In this document: in pieces, positions 57,507 to 64,000 of the stretch | How positions within the stretch are numbered: the first letter of the stretch is position 1 | How the letters are laid out: each line of letters opens with the position of its first letter | Origin: Nageia nagi | Taxonomy: Eukaryota; Pinophyta | Length of the DNA stretch: 64,000 nt | NCBI GenBank assembly: GCA_050084985.1 | Contig: JBITNC010000001.1 | Coordinates: 25,792,001-25,856,000 of the forward strand | Reading direction: 5' to 3' | Program-made: the position numbers and the translations under genes | Notes under the pieces: generated by a model | Database searches by the model: none | Told to the model about the DNA's origin: nothing | Seen by the model: only the letters and a program-made list of their open reading frames with translations

Positions 57507-57902
57507 ACCTAGGTGGTTTTATCAAGAGGGAGAAAAAGAAAACATGAATGTGATGATTTCAAAAGAACTTGAACAATTCCATGAGATTGAATATTCATCC
57601 ATTATTGATGAGAAGTTGGCTTGTGTAGAACTTAAGCTACCAAGTGTTGTGAATACAGAGGAATTGAAGTAAGAGCAGTTAGTCCTGTAGAATGACAAAA
57701 TGGTAATGCCATATTCATATCCATTTGGAAATCATTTTTCATAAGGACAAAATTGGTTTTATGCCATGGTGCCCATGGATATTCAATATAGTGAATTCAT
57801 GGAGGCCAATTTGGCAAGGAGCCATGATGGAGAATGGAGTTCCTCAATTTTACCATATTCTCTAAGCTTTTGGGGACCAAAAGCCCTCTTAATGGGGAGG
57901 AG

Positions 57903-58961
57903 TGATCCAAAATTAGAATATATTGTTTCAAAAAAATAAACATTCCACATCAAATATCTCTTCATGACAATTCCTTCGGTTTGAATAGCATGTAAATCTA
58001 ATCCCGTATGTGTGAGAAATGTGTTTTCAAAGTTTGGGTATTTTTTTATTAAAAAAATAATAATTTTTTGAGTTCTATTTTTTTTAATTTTATTACATCA
58101 TGTTGTAGAGCTTATCATCCTCTTTCTAACACCTTTTACGGTTCATGAAATTGACTTCATGATCAAAAGTTATTACATTTTGAAGTTCACAATTTTTTAA
58201 CAAAATGGAGAGCGTTTTGGAGGCCAAAAATCGTGATTAGTCTTTTTTTAAGATTTACAAGCTGCCAAGTGGTTCCATAGCATTGGATCCACCTAGAAAT
58301 TTGATTTTTGCAAGCTTTAAAAGTTTTTAAAGGTGTTTGGATTATTTTTATTGGTGCTTTGGCCTATTTTGGGGTTGAGAATATTTGTAAGCTTGTGTTT
58401 CCAAAGAGCGTGTTTGTTTGAGTTTAGAAGCCAATTCTAAAAGATTGGCTCAATCAATTGAACCCAAATTTAGATTACATGCATATGGAAATATTGGATA
58501 TTGGAAAATAGTGTTTGTTAGTGGTTATAGCTATTACGGAGGAGACCAAATGGAGATGAGATTGGTTGGTGGCCACAACCAAAATTGTCTCTATAGGGTG
58601 TAATGCCAGTAAATTGGTTGTAACTACATTGTTTTGTTGTGAGCTAGCTTTTTTAAATTTATAAAAGGAAGACTAGTTATTATTATTTTTAGACAAACTT
58701 TTGCTAGTCTACAGGAGGAAAATGAGTGACAAGATAGCAGGAGAAATACACTAAGTGTTGTAACAGTGAGACAGAGAGGAGAAATTTGTACAACTCCACA
58801 GAATAAAAGAGAGCTTTGGGGTAAAAAAAATCTTTTGTGGTGCATTTATTTTCTTGGTTCATGTATTTGCTACTACACTTGGAAATTTATTTCTTTTTCT
58901 ACGTGAGACAACAAGGCAAATTTTAAACAATCCATTTGTGATAAAATATTATTACGGATGA
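57903..58961 (+). repeat. 3' LTR of element I
   Basis: 1059 bp, TGATCCAAAATT..ACGGATGA (last GGATCA has one change). Confidence 0.88.
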
Positions 58962-58966
58962 TTACA

Positions 58967-60058
58967 AGCCATCCTTTCGAACTTCGTCCAAACATACTTT
59001 GCTACTTGTCGATCTCATTATGGCTTGGACATGCTTAAAAATTAAGAATAAGTCTTGGTAGTTGGGTGCTTAACTTTACCTTTTTTTGTAGTCAAATTAC
59101 CTGTTGTTGGTACAAGGTTGAGATTGGAGCTTCACAAAAGGGATCAAATGTTGTATTCGATGGAGCTATGCAAAGGGGAGGAGGGATAAGTATAGGAGTT
59201 TAAAGGAGTTGATTTGTTGTTGTTAGTAATGCTTCTCATTTGGCTTTTTTTATGTTTATTAAAAAAAAAATCTTGAGACACTAATAAAGGTAAAGTCAAC
59301 ATTTGACATTCTTTAAATTATTAGTTTGTAAGACCTATAAAGAGTTTTAAAATATCACCAATGTAGGAGGTGGGAATAGAACATAAGACATTCAATGTGG
59401 GTGTCATCATAACTCAGTTGTCTCCCAAATCCTTTGGCAATAGGTGATAAGTTATTGTTTGATGGTTTTAATAAACATCATCATATCATGTTTGATTTGG
59501 ATCTAGAATTTTGTTTTAATGATTTATTTTCATCAGGTAGGTGTGAGTGATTGTGGTCGATTATATTTGGAGTATTCTTATTTTTCTTGGAATATTTGTG
59601 CATTGTTCAATGTTTTTCTTTATATAAAAAATAATCATTCAAATATTTGACAGATATATATTTATTTTCAAACAAATTTGATAGATTTACAAACCAATAG
59701 GTTTAAAAGGACATTAAAAGACATCTATTTATCTATATAAATGATATTATGGAAAAAAATATAAATAAAATTATTATTTAAATAAATTGAATTCTTCAAA
59801 TAATTTTAATAATAAAAATATTTATTTATTGGATATCTTTTATTTGTTTTGAATTTTAAGAAAGAAGATCAATTATAAGTAGATAGAAAGAGTTTTCAAT
59901 TCATCAAATGGATTGAACTAAATATAAATCACAACCATTAATCGCTAACTCAAGAGTAAATAATTTTAATTAATTTTTAATACATATAATGTGTAATATG
60001 TTTTTATCAACACAAACATGAAGTACATCCTTCAATTTATGTATATTAAAGCTTAATA
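58967..60058. other. Unassigned AT-rich sequence
   Basis: No gene, RNA or repeat recognised between element I and the truncated L1. Confidence 0.5.
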
Positions 60059-60077
60059 AAAAAGAATAGAACCTTAT

Positions 60078-62252
60078 CTTATCCATGCTCTAGGCACTTG
60101 GGTTTGACTCTATTTTTCTTCAATCGGTCTGAATGTTGTTTCGAGATGGCTCTGTTGTTCTTACTATGAATGGTGTTCGGTCCCCTTGCATTACCCTTGC
60201 CAGCTTTATCCGTCAAGGCTGCCCTTTAGTCCCTTCCCTGTTTATTTTAGTTGTTGATGCTTTTGGTTATCTTTTGGCACATAAAGCTTAGTAGGTTGTG
60301 ATTCGAGGAATTGCTTTACCGAACTCTCCATTGCAGCTCATTAATGGCCATTTTGTTAATGACTCTTTTTTAACTCTTCTTGAAGATGAGCAATGTGTTC
60401 AATCGACTTTAGAGTATTTGAATATTTTTTGTTGTTCCTCTGGCTCCAATATTCAATGGAAGAAAACTTTCTACTTTAAACAGGCATCAACACCTATGCC
60501 TCAATGGCTTAGCCTCTTTCCCTAGAAATGGATTCAACCTAGTTAGGTGTTTAAATTTCTTAGTATTCCCTTTTCCTTTTAGGTTTCCCCTACTCAGCTT
60601 TGGAACTTTGTTATTTAGAAGATTGAAAAAAAACTCATGTATTGGACTACCAAACAGCTGTCTCTTGTGGGGAGGTACCAAATTTGCATGAAGATTTTAG
60701 CTTCTACTCATGTGTACTATTCCTCTTGTTGGGTCCCTTCTAAGGCATGTTACCAAAAACTAGACAAGCTTCTTAAAGATTTTATTTGGGCTTCGAATAG
60801 CCAAAAAAGAGGTTTCCATAGAGTGGCATGGGATATTATTGCCTTCCTCGTGTTGTTGGTGGAATGGGCATTTTTTATTACTAGAATCAAGGTTTTGCTT
60901 TGTGTGCCAAATGGATAATTAGAGTTGTAGAGGGTTATGAAGCCTGGAAGATTCTCATTTGGCATTATGTATCTATAGGCTTCCCATATGGCAGAAAATC
61001 TTGGAAAGGGTTAGACCTTCAAACCATTCTCACTGCTCAAGTCCCTATCAAGATTGTTGATTCTTTTGTTGTAAAGAGTATCTAGAAATATTGGGAAGCC
61101 CTCAAACCATGGCTTTAGTGGAATGGGAAGCAGGTTTCATCAAGGGCCTCTCTATCTTTACTAAATGTTTGGTGGTCTCTTGTTCTCAAATTCGACGGAT
61201 TGCCTTTGGAAAATATTCAATGGGTCAAAGCCCTTCGATTCCATAGGAAGGGAATTAACTCTTTCCAATAATTTTTTTTTTCAAACCAAGCATTGGTTGC
61301 CTTGGGAACAATTTTGCAACAAGTTCAATTTGCATGTAGATGATAAAGCTACCTTTGAGGTCGTCCTTGACAAAACCCCATTTTCTGTTTGGAGGAAATT
61401 GGGATGATATTTTCAGAAGCCTTGGTGGGATGATTGGCGTTGGCCTAAGAATATCCATCTTCAGAAGTTTAAACCCAAATTAGGTTATCTTTGGTTATCT
61501 CCTAATGTCCCTATGTTTGAGCATTTGAACAATCATTGGGATCTTATTTCCACCCAGTCTATATGGAGTTTACAATTTTCTATAATCTAGGCTCGATACC
61601 TTGACCCTAAACAAACTTTTTTTGCATGGATCATGTTGCATCAAGGCTTACCTGTTGGCCACAGGTTTCAATATTTGGGGGTGGCCAACCCAATTTGTAC
61701 TTTTTGTGGGGAACCTGATAGTTTTACTCATGTCTTCTGGTCTTGTTCTAAAGTCTTAACCGCTTAGAGTTGGATTCTTTCCTTCTTTCAATGTTTTATG
61801 GTTACTCCATGTTCCCAGGTTCATGTGTTATTAGGAGACCCTATTCAATTATCTAAAGCCTTGGGAGAAATTTGGCATATTTTTTAGCTCATTATTTTAT
61901 ATCATCTTTGGAAGGTCAAGAATGATATTGTTTTTACTCGATAGGAAGCTACATCTTCCTTTTCTTTAGCGAACAAATATGTTATTTTCTACGAATGCTA
62001 GCTAGAGATTATTGTTCAAGTTGAGAAAGTGAACGTGTAGATTCAGCATCTGTGAAACTTACTTGATTATTGGGGGAATGCACCCTGCTCCATCAGTCGA
62101 GTTCCTCCAAAATGAATTCCTAACCTAGAGTTAGTTTAAAGGGGATATTTTTTGGTTTATCTGTTTTGCTTTCTCACAGGGTGTGCTTAATTCCACCCAC
62201 CCCTTTTTTTCTATGAAAGAGATGTTATATTAATGGAAAGGTCTTTTCATTC
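60078..62252 (+). mobile_element. Element F: 5'-truncated L1 copy with 19-bp target-site duplication
   Basis: Flanked by identical 19-bp direct repeats beginning AAAAAGAATAGAACC (60059-60077 and 62253-62271). It starts within the reverse transcriptase and runs through 'GHFVNDSFLTLLEDEQ' (FADD box altered to FVND), WTTKQLSLVGRYQICMKILA, and a zf-RVT end 'CTFCGEPDSFTHVFWSC' (61695-61745), then a 3' UTR ending GTCTTTTCATTC. It is the same family as element G (shared ASTHVYYSSCWVP and GFHRVAWD), in opposite orientation. Many stops; inactive. 5' truncation plus a long duplication is the usual result of target-primed reverse transcription. Confidence 0.93.
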
Positions 62253-62271
62253 AAAAAGAATAGAACCTTAT

Positions 62272-64000
62272 ATATGACAAGAGAACAATTATATAGTTCA
62301 TCTTCAAAATATATGATTCAACAAACAAATATCCATTGTCTTGGTTGAATAATGTAATAAAGAAAATCTTAGCTTCTATCTTCTTCAAAAACTTTTCATC
62401 AAAAAGGGGAGACAAATGAGCAACATGATATCGTAAGTAACAAAAGGCAAAGAGGCCCTCAAAAATTATTTTACAAATGTAGCCTTAATTCTAGTGAGTT
62501 ATGGAATTAAATTCTCCTAATATTTAAAGTTGCAAAGTATATTGTGTTAGTAGATATGTATATAAATATTTAAGACAAATTAGAGTATACAACTTACACA
62601 TTTTCAATCATAATTAAGTGATGTAAATATAATATATTAGATGTTATCTTCTATGCAACAAAGGTTGAAAAAGTATGTATTTATTTATTTATTTATTATG
62701 TGGTTCATATTAATGATTACATAACTATATTCATTAAAAAATATATAGTATTATAAAGGACGATAAGTTATCTAGTATTAAAATTTGAACAAAGATGAGG
62801 AACGAAAGTGATCATCAATTATAAGAAAATTGCGACGACTACAAGGGAATTACAATGAAACCTTAGCTATAACAACAACAATGTCGAAGCAACAAGTTGT
62901 TGCTTGCACATGGGAGAGGGTTGGAGAAGTTGTAAGTGGTAATGATGATAGCGACCCAAGAGAGGGAGGAGATGTAAGAGATGGAGGAGCCACTAAAGGA
63001 GGACAAAGTATAGGAGCATAGTGGAGACAAAAGGAACCCCTCATTGGAAAACTTAAAAGGAAAACCTAAGGGATGGTGGTGTTGGCTGACATATGGAAGG
63101 CAGATCTCGATGCCAAGATGGGGGAAAGGGCTCTAAGGGCCACAAAAAGCTCACATCCAATGCTCATGATGAAGGAGAGCTTGCGAGGTAAACCCTGAGG
63201 GGTGTTAGTTTGGGTCAATATCTAGATGACGAGTCTCCGAGCCATGGTGGAGGAGCAAATGACATTTATAAAGGAAGAGCAAGTGTTGCAAACAATGTTC
63301 TAGAGTAAGACAAATAAGTGAGGAATAGCCACAGTAGACACTTTACTTGGATTCCTTCTTTGTTTTCTTCAAATGTGGAAGGTCGCAATTGGAATGATAC
63401 CTACAATTTTCGTAGGCTATAAAATAAGCATTGTACAGTACCTAAATGTGCTTTTGGACTACAAATGACTTTTGTTGACTCATTCAATGAAAACCCTTGG
63501 CTATGTGAAGTCAAAAGTAGGGCCTCATACCCTAATTTTTGTTCCTATTATAAATGCCTTATTGTTTCATGAAAATTCTAAGGAACAAGATCTTTATGGA
63601 AATTCCAAGGAGGGCATTTTTTTTTAATATTTTTAGCCCTATTTCAAACATAGCGTTGGGCATTGGTAGCGTTCTCTCTTTCTAGCCATTTTTGGGGGAG
63701 AATCCTTTGGAGCCTTTCATCCTCTATTTTTTAATCAAATGAAGATTTAGATAGTTCTATCTCTATGGAGTAGAACATTAGTTTTCAATGACAAGAATCT
63801 TTTTTGAGATTATGTTTCAAATTTCTAAAAGAATCCTTCAATGAGAGGGTAAATTTTAGTTTGAATTGTTTAAAAAAAGTCAAATTTGTAAGCTTATGAT
63901 TGTCTTTTGAACTTATTATAATATCTTTGAGGACATTGTAAAAAAAATACCAAAATCTTTTTAAAAACACCCAAACTTCTTTCAACTTATCAAAAAAAAT
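62272..64000. other. Unassigned sequence to the window end
   Basis: No supported gene. A Gly/Asp-rich 63-codon frame (62830-63021) is compositionally biased and unrecognised. 'tatttatttatttattta' lies near 62678-62695. Confidence 0.45.

Larger units (their letters stand above)
55377..58961 (+). mobile_element. Element I: gag-only non-autonomous LTR retrotransposon
   Basis: Two LTRs of about 1.07 kb (55377-56465 and 57903-58961) with ends TGATCC/GGATCA. A perfect primer site TGGTATCAGAGCA lies at 56469-56481 and a purine tract AATGGGGAGGAG just before the 3' LTR. Flanks TTAAA (55372-55376) and TTACA (58962-58966) form a target-site duplication with one mismatch. The interior is only 1437 bp and holds a gag-like gene with a zinc knuckle but no protease, reverse transcriptase, RNase H or integrase. 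This matches the TR-GAG type of plant LTR element, which would have to borrow polymerase and integrase. Confidence 0.85.

Overview
The window is nuclear DNA from a plant with a large, retrotransposon-rich genome. I favour a gymnosperm such as a conifer because of one very long intron and the density of old, nested elements, but the species cannot be fixed from sequence alone. I recognise one host gene. Almost everything else is retrotransposon: Ty3/gypsy, Ty1/copia-type and non-autonomous LTR elements, and two LINE families.

The host gene lies on the minus strand from 41810 down to 7296. It encodes a single-domain rhodanese (thiosulfate sulfurtransferase, STR14/15/16 type) with a probable chloroplast transit peptide. 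I assembled it from six exons: 41626-41810, 35791-35895, 32190-32263, 31941-32011, 31771-31824 and 7296-7376. All five junctions are GT-AG and all phases agree, giving 570 nt and 189 aa. The introns measure 5.7 kb, 3.5 kb, 178 bp, 116 bp and 24.4 kb. The last intron separates the active-site exon from the final 26 codons.

Layout: 1-3.56 kb holds a decayed LINE, and 3.56-7.1 kb is featureless AT-rich DNA. The gene covers 7.1-41.8 kb. Its terminal intron carries two tandem duplications (7.56-8.71 kb) and a four-level LTR nest: non-autonomous element A (9609-27521), interrupted by gypsy chromovirus B (17847-26886), interrupted by an LTR of the same family in opposite orientation, C (18620-21904), interrupted by an unrelated solo LTR, D (19693-21719). 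Target-site duplications support each level, although A's has one mismatch. A second decayed LINE (about 27.54-31.0 kb), split by solo LTR J (29302-30461, TSD TCTAA), follows. Intron 1 holds a degenerate tandem array and an LTR-like block.

Upstream of the gene, an L1-type LINE on the minus strand (42128 to about 47.6 kb) ends only about 320 bp from the start codon. Next come a Ty1/copia element (47882-54647, TSD ATAAA), a gag-only LTR retrotransposon (55377-58961) and a 5'-truncated L1 copy (60078-62252, 19-bp TSD) of the same family as the upstream L1. The remainder to 64 kb has nothing I can name.

The mobile elements carry stops or frameshifts in every long coding region, so none looks autonomous now. 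I found no RNA genes, CRISPR arrays or operons. The best material for follow-up is the host gene with its transposon-built intron, the datable insertion stack, the gag-only element, and the non-autonomous element with an open 144-codon frame.
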